From: Thermophagus xiamenensis
GTDB taxonomy: Bacteria > Bacteroidota > Bacteroidia > Bacteroidales > Marinilabiliaceae
Assembly (NCBI RefSeq): GCF_900112795.1
Contig: NZ_FONA01000024.1
Span: 1 to 64,000 of the forward strand
DNA: 64,000 nt
Reading direction: 5' to 3'
In this document: piece after piece, positions 37,905 to 47,053 of the stretch
Position numbering within the stretch: the first letter of the stretch is position 1
Layout: each line of letters starts with the position of its first letter
The notes under the pieces: generated by a model
What the model was told of the DNA's origin: nothing
The model's database searches: none
Seen by the model: the letters and a program-made list of their open reading frames with translations, nothing else
Translations under genes and position numbers: made by a program

Positions 37905-39328
37905 AGTCACCCATTATATCGACCATAATAGTACTAATATGTTATAACATACCTGCGACGGCTCAAATAGTACTGAACCGCCAACAGTGTCGCGAAATGG
38001 CGCTGGAATATTCCGAAACCTTGCAACTATCACAAAACCAACACGAACAAGCTGTTTTAAGTAAAAAAATAGCAAAGTCCGCTTTTTTCCCTAAAATAGA
38101 AGCATCGGGTACTTACCTTTACAAACCCGATGCTTTGGAATATTCGCTCGAGGGTGGTTACCTGCCCACCTATTTGCCCGATGCCGATGGCGACGGAATA
38201 CCGGACCCTAATATAGTCCTGTCACCCGACGGAACACCTGTTTTAGATGCCGGCAAGAATCCGGTCTTTAACATGTATGCCTTCTTGCCGGACATCAACC
38301 TAAACATTGGCCTGGAAGGCGTTACTATGGCCGGCTTAACTATCCAACAACCCCTCTATGCCGGGGGTAAAATTCGTACTGCCAATAAAATGGCCAAAAC
38401 AGGCATCGACATCGCCGGATTACAGGTAGAGAAATCCCGCGCCGAGGTACTGGCTCAAACCGATGAAGCTTTCTTCCGGTTAGTTTCTTTGTCTGCCAAA
38501 AAAAAGGCGGCCATCCATTACCAAACGCTTTTGGATTCTCTTACTTCCAATATACAAGCAGCGGTGAACGAAGGTATGGCTACCAAAAACGACCTGCTAA
38601 AAGTACAGGTTAAAAGAAATGAAGCATTACTCATGGTGCAAAAGGCAACAAACGGCGAAACCTTGGCTCGCATGAACCTTTGCCGAATAATTGGACTTCC
38701 TCTGCAAGCCGATATTTCAATCTCGCCGGAACAGAATGATACAATTTTTAAACCTCAACTTATAGAAACAGAAGCATCACCTGATGGTCGGCCCGAATAT
38801 CAACTATTAAACAAAGCCATCGAAATAAAAAAATACGAATCACGCATAACCAAAGCAGGCATGTTACCTGAAATAGGGGTCTCGGCAGGATATCATTATT
38901 TTGTCGGAATGGAATTAAATGGAATGGATTCCGATGAATTCTCTTTTATGGCACTTGCTTCCGTCAAAATACCCATCTTTCATTGGTTCGAAGAACAAAA
39001 TAAACTTTCGAAAGCCAAATTACAGGAACAAGCAGCTCAACTACAGTTAGAAGAAACCGAAAAACTCATAGCCCTTGAAATAGCACAAGCTAAATATAAC
39101 TTACAAGATGCATTAAAACGATTCGAACTAACACAAACTGCACTGGAGCAAGCAACCGAAAATCTTGAAACCAGTCAGCAACAATTTGAAGAAGGCCTGG
39201 AAACACTGGTGAACCTTCTCGAAGCCCAGGCTCAATGGCAAGAGGCCTTAAGCAATCATATCGATGCACAAACCTCTGTTAAACTTATGGAAACCAAATT
39301 CCTTAAAGCTATGGGAAAATTAAATTAA
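37901..39328 (+). CDS. TolC-family outer-membrane efflux channel with acidic insert
   Basis: 475 residues with a signal peptide of about 21 residues (ending ATAQ). The two TolC repeats show as long coiled-coil helices (QHEQAVLSKKIAKSAFFPKIEASGTYLY; LQLEETEKLIALEIAQAKYNLQDAL) with the characteristic LYAGGKIRTANK. Between the first strands there is an unusual insert with YLPDADGDGIPDPNIVLS, which has the DxDxDGxxD spacing of thrombospondin type-3-like calcium loops. It overlaps the pump gene by 4 bp and completes the tripartite system. A repeat of the CCAGAAG type starts directly after the stop. Confidence 0.9.
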   Translation: MKSPIISTIIVLICYNIPATAQIVLNRQQCREMALEYSETLQLSQNQHEQAVLSKKIAKSAFFPKIEASGTYLYKPDALEYSLEGGYLPTYLPDADGDGIPDPNIVLSPDGTPVLDAGKNPVFNMYAFLPDINLNIGLEGVTMAGLTIQQPLYAGGKIRTANKMAKTGIDIAGLQVEKSRAEVLAQTDEAFFRLVSLSAKKKAAIHYQTLLDSLTSNIQAAVNEGMATKNDLLKVQVKRNEALLMVQKATNGETLARMNLCRIIGLPLQADISISPEQNDTIFKPQLIETEASPDGRPEYQLLNKAIEIKKYESRITKAGMLPEIGVSAGYHYFVGMELNGMDSDEFSFMALASVKIPIFHWFEEQNKLSKAKLQEQAAQLQLEETEKLIALEIAQAKYNLQDALKRFELTQTALEQATENLETSQQQFEEGLETLVNLLEAQAQWQEALSNHIDAQTSVKLMETKFLKAMGKLN

Positions 39329-39331
39329 TTT

Positions 39332-40436
39332 AGAGGCCAGAAGTCAGAAGCTAGATGCCAGAAATAATTAATGGATATAAGTGGATATAAATGGAAATAA
39401 GTAGATACAAATATAGATATAAGTAGCTATCGGCCTAATGACCTAATGGCCTAATGGCACTCTGCGAAACTCTGTGTTTCCTCTGTGAAATTTTAAATTA
39501 GAAGCCAGAAGCCAGAGGTCAGAAGCTAGATGTTATTAAACGATATAAGTTGATATAAATGGAAATATAGTAGATATAAATAGCCTATCGGCCTAACAAC
39601 CTATTGGCCTAATGGCCTATTGGCGCCAGCCGCGGAGCGGCGGCAGAACGGTAAACCAGAGGCAAATACCCTCGCTCACCCCCCAACCCCCTGAAGGGGG
39701 TGCACCGGCCCGCGAAAGCCAGAAGCCAGTTAGGCCATTGGGGCATTAGGCTATTAGATACGGAGTCCGAAGGACTCCCATGTTTATAGATTAGATGCAA
39801 CAAACCAGAAGCCAGAGGCCAGAGGCTAGAAGCCAGATGTAAGAAACCAGATGCCAGAAAAAAAGATATATGTGGATATAAATAGATATAATTAGAAATA
39901 TAATGGATATAAATTGCATGCTGCAAAATCAGCCTAACATTCTATGGTCAAACAGCCTAATGGCCTAGTGGCCTATCAGCCTATCGGCCTTTATTGTCAG
40001 CCCCAGCGGGGCGGCAGAACAGTAGACCAGAGGCAAATACCCTCGCTCACCCCCCAACCCCCTGAAAGGGGTGCACCGGCCCACGGAAGCCAGTTAGGCC
40101 ATTGGGGCATTAGGCCATTAGATACGGAGTCCGAAGGATTCCCATGTTTATAGATTAGATGCAACAAACCAGAAGCCAGATGTCAGAAACCAGATGCCAG
40201 AAACCAGATGCCAGAAAAAAGATATATGTGGATATAAATAGATATAGGTAGAAATATGATAGATATAAATTGTTTAGTGCAAATGGCCTAACATTCTATT
40301 GTCTAACGACCCAATGGCCTATTAGCCCAGCAACCTAATAGCCTAATGGCCTATTGGCCTATTGGCCTAACAACCTAACGGCCCAATGGCCTATTAGCCC
40401 AGCAACCTAATAGCCTAATGGCCTATTAACCTATCG
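39332..40436. repeat. Composite repeat region after the efflux operon
   Basis: Contains CCAGAAG arrays, period-10 AT arrays, 8-bp arrays, GCCGC (near 39629-39641) and GCCCC hairpins, C-rich blocks (39670-39705; 40040-40075), GGAGTCC-GAA-GGACTCC hairpins at 39762-39778 and 40126-40142 (one transition in the second stem), and a short CTCTGTG block (39465-39500). Bases 39939-40009 repeat the first 71 bases of the window. Two copies of a cassette follow each other with about 360 bp offset. Confidence 0.85.
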
Positions 40437-40524
40437 GGGAACTTTGAAATTATTATCTTTCGAGGCCCTGCACCAATAGAGAACAAATACTAATATCAGG
40501 TAACAATTTAAAATTTGAACAGCA

Positions 40525-41634
40525 TTGACATTTGAAAAAACATCCATACAAAAAAATGAGATTGAGCCTATTCCGGAAGAATTTAAAAAACCGGAAAAAT
40601 CGATTATTGACAAAGGCTGGCGTCCCGCCCTGTGGCGTTTTCTTATCATCTCTTTTATAGGCTTTTCTGTTATAAAATTTGTATTTCTTATGTTTGGGGA
40701 TGACCAGGACCCGCGCAAAACACCACTCCCCTTCTTTTTGTCTATTTTAGCTTTTAACCTGGCCAGCGAAGGCAACATTATCATTAATCGTTATCTGGAC
40801 AAAAAGGCACCGTGGTTTTTCAGCATTTCACGCCGGGTAAAAAAACAGTTAATTTTAAGTTTCGTGTGGACCTCATGTCTGGTTATTCTTTCATTGATGG
40901 TGCTGCCCGACCATATCTATGCCGAGCCTTTTTTCCGTCAAGCCGCCCTTCTGACCATCATTTTGGGATTTTTGTTTGTGCTGATATTTAACAGTTCACT
41001 ATTTATCAAAAGCTTTCTTTTAAATTGGCGGAAGTCACTTCTGGAAGTGGAAGCCCTCAAGCAAGCCAAACTGAAAGCCGATTATCGGATTCTGCAAAAT
41101 CAACTTAACCCCCACTTTCTCTTCAATAGTTTTAGTACGTTAATTTCCGAAATTCATTATAACCCCGGACAGGCCATTGAATTCACCCAAAAACTGGCTG
41201 AAGTTTATCGATATGTCCTCCAAAAAAGAAATGAGATAACCGTACCGCTCCATGAAGAATTACGTTTCCTGAATGATTTTATTTACTTGCATAAAAAACG
41301 TATGGGCAACTCTTTGGAAGTACATATCAACATTCCGGAAGAACAGATGGATTACCATGTGCCACCGCTTTCTCTTCAATTACTGTTGGAAAATGCCATA
41401 AAGCACAATCGGGCATCGGAAAAGTGTCCCTTAATCATTGAAATTGAAATAGCCGGGGGCCGTTGGTTACAGACCTGCAACAACCTCCAGCCTAAAAGGT
41501 CGGTATCTTCTACTGGTACCGGATTGGAAAACATTGCCCAACGCTATAAATTGCTCACCGGCGAAGACATTATTTTCGGAAAAACCGAAAAAAAGTATTG
41601 CATTAAGTTACCCCTACTCCTGAATGCCGAATAA
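40525..41634 (+). CDS. LytS/YehU-type sensor histidine kinase
   Basis: 369 residues; the first usable start is TTG at 40525, just after an in-frame TGA, and no upstream ATG exists. Four membrane helices (about 35-60, 70-90, 110-130, 140-162) are followed by the His_kinase domain: ILQNQLNPHFLFNSFSTLISEI with phospho-accepting His197, then the ATP-binding N box LQLLLENAIKHN and G box GTGLENIA. There is no recognisable external sensor domain. The response regulator starts 11 bp downstream, forming a two-component operon. The RND pump operon lies just upstream on the same strand, separated by repeat DNA, so it is a possible but unproven target. Confidence 0.92.
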   Translation: MTFEKTSIQKNEIEPIPEEFKKPEKSIIDKGWRPALWRFLIISFIGFSVIKFVFLMFGDDQDPRKTPLPFFLSILAFNLASEGNIIINRYLDKKAPWFFSISRRVKKQLILSFVWTSCLVILSLMVLPDHIYAEPFFRQAALLTIILGFLFVLIFNSSLFIKSFLLNWRKSLLEVEALKQAKLKADYRILQNQLNPHFLFNSFSTLISEIHYNPGQAIEFTQKLAEVYRYVLQKRNEITVPLHEELRFLNDFIYLHKKRMGNSLEVHINIPEEQMDYHVPPLSLQLLLENAIKHNRASEKCPLIIEIEIAGGRWLQTCNNLQPKRSVSSTGTGLENIAQRYKLLTGEDIIFGKTEKKYCIKLPLLLNAE

Positions 41635-41645
41635 ATCTGATAACC

Positions 41646-42413
41646 ATGAATATATTAATTATTGAAGATGAAATACCCACCCGTCGGTTAATTGCCGATA
41701 TGATAAAAAAATTACGACCTCAATGGAATATCTCTGCCGCCATGGGTTCCATTGAAGAAACCATCGAATTTTTCGGGCAAAACCCTCAACCCGAGCTAAT
41801 ATTTATGGATATTCAGCTTTCGGATGGCAATTGTTTTGAAATATTTAAACAGATTGACGTAAAAAGTTTTGTCATCTTTACCACGGCTTACGATGAATAT
41901 GCCATCCAGGCCTTTAAGGTTAACAGCATCGATTATTTACTGAAGCCGGTCAATATGGACAAACTGGAAGAGGCTATTCAAAAGTTTGAACGCCTTTTCA
42001 CACAAGCAACGCCACCACCTGCGTTAGTCGATTACCAAACCATTGCCAAAATCATTTCTACCGGAAAGCATAACTACCGTTCCCGCCTCTTAGTAAACTT
42101 ACATAATGGTTTTCAGAAAATTGATGTAGTGGATGTGGCCTGGTTTAACAGCTCTAACAAGGTGACCACGGCTTTCACCTTTGATGGCAATCATCATATT
42201 ATTGATTTTACCCTCGACCGCCTCGACAAGGAACTAAACCCCGAAATGTTTTTCCGTGTTAACCGTCAGTACATCCTGAATATTGAGGCCATACATCGGG
42301 TCGAAAACTGGTTTAACGGCAAATTAGTCATCAAAACAAAGCCCGCTAATTCTGAAAAGATTATTGTAAGTCGTGAAAAAGCAAAACGTTTCAAAGAGTG
42401 GGTTAATCATTAG
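41646..42413 (+). CDS. LytTR-family response regulator
   Basis: 255 residues. The receiver domain (1-115) has acidic residues IIEDE, phospho-acceptor Asp55 in FMDIQLSDG, Thr in FTTAYDEYAIQAF and Lys in YLLKPVN. The LytTR DNA-binding domain (about 145-255) has LLVNLHNGFQKIDVVDVAWF, VNRQYILNIEAIHRVENW and ending IIVSREKAKRFKEWV. It is paired with the LytS-type kinase 11 bp upstream. LytTR proteins bind imperfect direct repeats; none was found near the pump genes by eye. Confidence 0.95.
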   Translation: MNILIIEDEIPTRRLIADMIKKLRPQWNISAAMGSIEETIEFFGQNPQPELIFMDIQLSDGNCFEIFKQIDVKSFVIFTTAYDEYAIQAFKVNSIDYLLKPVNMDKLEEAIQKFERLFTQATPPPALVDYQTIAKIISTGKHNYRSRLLVNLHNGFQKIDVVDVAWFNSSNKVTTAFTFDGNHHIIDFTLDRLDKELNPEMFFRVNRQYILNIEAIHRVENWFNGKLVIKTKPANSEKIIVSREKAKRFKEWVNH

Positions 42414-42417
42414 ATGT

Positions 42418-42441
42418 ACGTGCCGTTGTTATCCGGCACGT
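42418..42441. terminator. Hairpin after the LytTR gene
   Basis: ACGTGCCG / CGGCACGT, perfect 8-bp stem with an 8-nt loop, 4 bp after the stop codon. Followed only by AT-poor sequence, so it may act with the next hairpin. Confidence 0.5.
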
Positions 42442-42468
42442 TAACCTAAGCAGTATTGAGCCATCTAC

Positions 42469-42507
42469 AAAAAAGCAGGACATTGATACCAATGCCCCGC
42501 TTTTTTT
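42469..42507. terminator. Bidirectional terminator between LytTR and acyl-CoA dehydrogenase
   Basis: AAAAAAGC then CATTG ... CAATG then GCTTTTTT: A/T runs on both sides of a stem, suitable for both converging transcripts. Confidence 0.75.
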
Positions 42508-42526
42508 GAATGACTCCAATTACCGT

Positions 42527-44242
42527 TTAAGCTTCCTGAATTTGTTTGAAATACCCCAAATCATTCAGGGATGAGTTGGCTATAAATTCTGCTCGGGCCT
42601 TATTTTCGGCCCTGCCTAAACGAATAAAAATCTCTGTAGAATTACGATACCTGTCATCCCGCTCGGTATCCAGCAAAAGCAGATATCCCATAATGATGTG
42701 ACCGGCCATCTCCACCAGTCGGCGAGCATGAAAGTCCAGGAATTCATTATCTTTCACATCCGTAACACTTTTCACGGCACGCTCATACTCTTCGGTCATC
42801 CCTATTAAAGTACGTCTAAATCCGTGCAGTTCGGGTCGCAGTGGCATAGCCTCATACTCACGGATACGTTTCAGATAACCATCGGTGGTAACTCCGCGAA
42901 TAGCTGCTACAACCTGCAGCTGCGTAGTACCTTCGTATATGGTGGTTATCCGGGCATCACGATAAATCCGTTCGATGGGATAATCCTTCATAAATCCACT
43001 ACCACCATGAATTTGCAAGGCATCGTAGGCAATCTGATTGCAATACTCACTGCTCATGCCTTTTAACAGTGGCGTGAAAAAGTCAGCCAGCCGCTGATAA
43101 TATTTCATTTCCTGGCGTTCTTCCCTGGTAAGAGTACGCTTTTTTGAAAGATGCATGTAAGCTTTGTAGACATCCACAAATCGGCTGGTTTCGTACAGCA
43201 GCGAACGTGAGGCATCCAGTTTAGCCTTCATGGTTGCCAGCATCTCATATACTGCAGGAAATTTAATGATTGGCTTTCCAAATTGTTCTCTTTCTTCGGC
43301 ATAGGCCAATGCCTCACGATAGGCTGCCTCGCTAATGCCCACCGATTGGGCTCCAATACCCAGCCGGGCACCGTTCATCAGGGCCATCACATACTTGATA
43401 AGTCCCATTTTACGGTCGCCCACCAGTTCGGCCGGCGCATTTTGGAACACCAACTCACAGGTAGGTGAGCCTTTTATTCCCATTTTATTTTCGATGCGAC
43501 GTATTTTAACAGCCTTATGGTTACGGTCGTAGATAAACATTGACAAGCCACGACCATCGGTAGTGCCGGGTTCTGAGCGGGCCAGCACCAGCGAAATGTT
43601 ACCATCGCCATTGGTAATAAAACGCTTAACCCCATTAAGATACCATTTGCCATCCTTTTCATTGTAAGTAGCTTTCAGCTGCACCGACTGCAAATCAGAG
43701 CCGGCATCGGGCTCGGTAAGGTCCATGGCGGCAGTTTCTCCTCGCGATATCCGTGGAAGATAGCGCATTTTCTGGTCATCATCGGCAAACTCATGAATGG
43801 TTTCGGCACAGTCCTGCAAACCCCAGATATTTACAAACCCGGCATCGGCACGCGAAACCATGTCGGCAGCCATGATGTAGGGAACAATCGGGAAATTAAG
43901 CCCTTCGTACTTACGTGGCAGGGTAATACCCATAAGGCCGGCTTTAACCAGGGCATCGAGGTTTTGCTGTGTTCCGGCGGCATAGACCACTTCATTATTT
44001 TCAATTCTGGGACCTTCGGCATCCACCCCTTCGGCATTGGGTGCCACAATATCACCGCATATTTCACCCACAATTTCCAGCACTTTTTCGTAGCTGTCCA
44101 TGGCATCCTCAAAATCCAGCGGGGCATAGTCGTATTGGTCTTTGTCCTCAAAGTTGTCCTCTTTGAGGGCCACGATCTTTTTCATCAACGGATGCGTCAG
44201 ATGAAATTTAAGATCCGGATTATCTGTAAAAAAATTTGCCAT
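42527..44242 (-). CDS. Acyl-CoA dehydrogenase
   Basis: 571 residues from the ATG at 44242 (MANFFTDNPDLKFHL); the longer frame to 44281 lacks family support. The order is: an extended N-terminal region, FAD/substrate motifs (GLMGITLPRKYEGLNFP; MDLTEPDAGSDLQSVQ; GVKRFITNGDG), a middle beta domain, and the helical C-domain (YAEEREQFGKPI, ALQIHGGSGFMKDYPIERIYRDARITTIYEGTTQLQ) with the catalytic Glu in the YEGTTQ region, plus a C-terminal extension. It oxidises acyl-CoA and passes electrons to ETF. It lies 67 bp after etfA, in an etfB-etfA-acd operon. Confidence 0.95.
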   Translation of the reverse strand: MANFFTDNPDLKFHLTHPLMKKIVALKEDNFEDKDQYDYAPLDFEDAMDSYEKVLEIVGEICGDIVAPNAEGVDAEGPRIENNEVVYAAGTQQNLDALVKAGLMGITLPRKYEGLNFPIVPYIMAADMVSRADAGFVNIWGLQDCAETIHEFADDDQKMRYLPRISRGETAAMDLTEPDAGSDLQSVQLKATYNEKDGKWYLNGVKRFITNGDGNISLVLARSEPGTTDGRGLSMFIYDRNHKAVKIRRIENKMGIKGSPTCELVFQNAPAELVGDRKMGLIKYVMALMNGARLGIGAQSVGISEAAYREALAYAEEREQFGKPIIKFPAVYEMLATMKAKLDASRSLLYETSRFVDVYKAYMHLSKKRTLTREERQEMKYYQRLADFFTPLLKGMSSEYCNQIAYDALQIHGGSGFMKDYPIERIYRDARITTIYEGTTQLQVVAAIRGVTTDGYLKRIREYEAMPLRPELHGFRRTLIGMTEEYERAVKSVTDVKDNEFLDFHARRLVEMAGHIIMGYLLLLDTERDDRYRNSTEIFIRLGRAENKARAEFIANSSLNDLGYFKQIQEA

Positions 44243-44309
44243 TGTTTCTCTTTTATTTAACAGACACCCCAAAGTGTCCATAATCCTACAATCAGGTAAT
44301 ATCCTGTAA

Positions 44310-45329
44310 TTATTTGGTATTTTTCTTATAAGCCTTAATCAGCCTGGGAATCACTTCCATTACATCACCGGTAATCACATAGTCGGCAATTTTGTTAATG
44401 GGTGCCGTCGGGTCGTTGTTGATGGCAATAACCATTGCCGATTCCTCCATTCCGGCCGTATGCTGTATCTGCCCCGAGATACCGCAGGCAATATACAGTT
44501 TGGGACGCACCGTCACACCCGTTTGACCTATCTGACGGTCGTGTTCGGCAAAACCGGCATCTACGGCAGCACGCGAGGCACCCACTTCTCCGCCCAGCAC
44601 TTCGGCCAATTCATAAAGAAGCGAGAAATTCTCTTTGGAACCCATACCGTAGCCACCCGATACAATGATGGATGAATTCTTAATATTGATCCGGTTTTTC
44701 TCCATGTGGCGCTCAACAACCTTGACAACAGCATCTTCCGGCTTTAAATACTTGTCGACCTCAATCTTTTTAATTTCCCCTTTATGCGAGGGCGAATAAA
44801 TTTCCTTTTTCATCACCCCTTCGCGAACAGTGGCCATCTGTGGACGACAATCGGGATTGATAATGGTGGCTACTATATTTCCTCCAAAAGCGGGACGTAT
44901 CTGATACAAAAGATTCTTATATTCTTTCCCGGCTTTCTTATCTTCGTGGTCCCCTATTTCCAGGGCCGTACAATCGGCTGTCAGACCACTATGCAGGGCC
45001 GATGAAACACGCGGGCCCAAATCGCGCCCCATTGTGGTTGCTCCCAGAAGCGCTATTTGCGGTTTCTCTTTTTTAAACAATTCAACTATAACGGATGTAT
45101 AAGGAAGTGTGGTATACGGTTCGAGCCGCGGATCATCGCCGATATGTACCACATCGGCCCCATAGGGAAAGAGTTGCTCCTCCACGCCTTCTAACTGATG
45201 TCCCAAAACGACGGCTTCCAGACGACAATTCAACTGATTGGCCAACGAACGGCCCTTGGTGAGTAACTCCAGACTCACATCAGCAATTTTGCCTTCTTCC
45301 GTTTCGCATATAACAAATATATTGTTCAT
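44310..45329 (-). CDS. etfA: Electron transfer flavoprotein alpha subunit
   Basis: 339 residues. The N-terminal ETF domain is followed by the FAD-binding C-domain with IIVSGGYGMGSKENF, GEVGASRAAVDAGFA, IGQTGVTVRPKLYIACGISGQIQHTAGM and IVINNDPTAPI-type ending (AINNDPTAPINKIADYVI). It forms the FAD-containing heterodimer with EtfB and accepts electrons from the neighbouring acyl-CoA dehydrogenase. The gene is 37 bp after etfB. Confidence 0.96.
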   Translation of the reverse strand: MNNIFVICETEEGKIADVSLELLTKGRSLANQLNCRLEAVVLGHQLEGVEEQLFPYGADVVHIGDDPRLEPYTTLPYTSVIVELFKKEKPQIALLGATTMGRDLGPRVSSALHSGLTADCTALEIGDHEDKKAGKEYKNLLYQIRPAFGGNIVATIINPDCRPQMATVREGVMKKEIYSPSHKGEIKKIEVDKYLKPEDAVVKVVERHMEKNRINIKNSSIIVSGGYGMGSKENFSLLYELAEVLGGEVGASRAAVDAGFAEHDRQIGQTGVTVRPKLYIACGISGQIQHTAGMEESAMVIAINNDPTAPINKIADYVITGDVMEVIPRLIKAYKKNTK

Positions 45330-45366
45330 TTTTTTCTGTTTTAATTAAATGATATTGCCCACATTT

Positions 45367-46239
45367 TTACCCAATGGTGTGGTTGGCAATCAATTCTTTA
45401 ACCAGTTCTTCTATTTCCTGCTCATTGGCCTGAATATGTCGTGCCTCCTTTGCCTGAAATACTACGTTCTCAATCTTTTTAACTTTGGTTGGCGAGCCCG
45501 ATAATCCCAGGCTGTTAGCATCGCACTCAATATCGTTGACACTCCATTCAGGAATATTCAGATACGGACGGTCATTGGCCAAATCAATATAATCTTCCGA
45601 CAGATTCTGACGTTCGGTAACCGTACGGGCATGTTTATACTTCATAACCAACCTGGCATTTCTTGGGCGACATGGTGCTGCCGAGCCATTGATGGTAAGC
45701 AACACGGGCATGGGGGTCTCTACTGTTTCAACACCACGTTCCAGACGTCGTTTCAGGCGTAGTTTCCCTTTTTCGGCACTTAATATTTCCTCAACGTAAG
45801 TCACCTGCGGCAAGCCCAGCTTTTCGGCCACCTGCGGTCCTACCTGTGCCGTATCGCCGTCAATAGCCTGACGTCCGGCCAATATCAAATCATAAGTTTT
45901 TATTTTTCTGATGGCGCACGACAAGGCATATGAAGTGGCCAGCGTATCGGAACCCGCAAAGGCCCTGTCGGTGAGCAATATTCCCCCATCGGCACCACGA
46001 AACAAGCCTTCACGTATAATTTCGGCAGCACGTCCCGGACCCATCGTTAATAACGTGACTTTGGTTCCGGGATATTTTTCTTTCAGACGTAACGCTTGTT
46101 CCAGGGCATTCAAGTCTTCCGGATTGAAAATGGCCGGCAAGGCAGCTCGGTTTACTGTCCCGTCGGCTTTCATGGCATCCTTACCAACGTTACGGGTGTC
46201 GGGCACCTGCTTGGCAAGAACAATAATGTTTAGTCCCAT
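45367..46239 (-). CDS. etfB: Electron transfer flavoprotein beta subunit
   Basis: 290 residues starting MGLNIIVLAKQVPDT, with ALRLKEKYPGTKVTLLTMGP, the DLILAGRQAIDGDTAQVGPQVAE signature and VLLTINGSAAPCRPRNARLVM. It is the partner of EtfA; the AMP/FAD-binding loop region is present. It is first in a three-gene operon behind an almost ideal promoter with a leader of roughly 40 nt. Direction of electron flow (beta-oxidation or a bifurcating reaction) cannot be fixed from the sequence seen. Confidence 0.96.
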   Translation of the reverse strand: MGLNIIVLAKQVPDTRNVGKDAMKADGTVNRAALPAIFNPEDLNALEQALRLKEKYPGTKVTLLTMGPGRAAEIIREGLFRGADGGILLTDRAFAGSDTLATSYALSCAIRKIKTYDLILAGRQAIDGDTAQVGPQVAEKLGLPQVTYVEEILSAEKGKLRLKRRLERGVETVETPMPVLLTINGSAAPCRPRNARLVMKYKHARTVTERQNLSEDYIDLANDRPYLNIPEWSVNDIECDANSLGLSGSPTKVKKIENVVFQAKEARHIQANEQEIEELVKELIANHTIG

Positions 46240-46285
46240 TTTTTATAATGTGTTTAAATTTGATAATATTCTTTTCGCAGAAGCA

Positions 46286-46315
46286 CAAATATAACAAAAC
46301 AGTTGAATCGCCAAA
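46286..46315 (-). promoter_or_regulatory. Promoter of the etfB-etfA-acd operon
   Basis: On the minus strand, TTTG (46312-46315), an 18-nt spacer, then TATATTTG (46286-46293), an almost exact Bacteroidota consensus. Confidence 0.75.
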
Positions 46316-46514
46316 CACACCCCTATTGCACTCCACTTATTCAGCTATTTACATTATTAACAGCACCTAAGATACCCACCAAAACACACTGTCATTAAAC
46401 ACCAAAACATCAGTTGTTTACAACATTTTTTTACATTTTCGGTTAAACCCCAAAACAATTTTCTTTTCTTTCTGATTTTAAGTAATTTTTATCTAATCTT
46501 AATAGCCGAAACTT

Positions 46515-46946
46515 TATGAGGCTATTAGGCAATTAGGCCAATAGGCTATTAGGCTATTAGGTTATTGGGCGGTTAGGTTGTTAGGCCAATAGGTCATTAG
46601 GCAATTAGGCTATTAGGCTATTAGGCTATTAGGCTATTAGACACGGAGTCCGAAGGACTCCAATGTTTATAGCTAAAAAGCAACAAAAAGAAGCCAGAGG
46701 CCAGAAACCAGAAATCAGATAAAAGGATATAAGTAGAAATAAGGTGGAAATAAAATAGATATAAATTGTATGATGTAAAAATGGTCTAACGGCCCATTAG
46801 CCTAGGGGCCTATTTTCTAATGGCCTATAGCCTAAAAACCTAACAGCCCATTGGCCTAATTGCCTATTAGCCTAACGGCCTAATAACCTAACAGCCTATT
46901 GGCCTAATTGCCTATCAGCCTAATCGCCTAACAGCCTGCTCCAGCC
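46515..46946. repeat. Composite repeat cassette between etfB and glycosyltransferase
   Basis: An 8-bp TTAGGC-orientation array (46518-46640), the GGAGTCC-GAA-GGACTCC hairpin at 46645-46661, ATGTTTATAGC, a CCAGAAG array, a period-10 AT array, then an 8-bp array in opposite orientation (46780-46940). The 8-bp arrays thus form a large inverted repeat around the hairpin/AT core. Confidence 0.88.
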
Positions 46947-47053
46947 CCGTCTGGAATTTTCGGGAAAAATTTATTTCTTTTACCGTAGATCCGACTCGAA
47001 ATTTAGCATTAAATTAAGCAACAAAAATTTAAATTTTTAATCGTCTTCGTTAA

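Noticed and set aside
39609-39926. 105-residue minus-strand frame in the repeat region
   Set aside because: It is made entirely of translated cassette modules (CTTCTGG, GGAGTCC and AT arrays).
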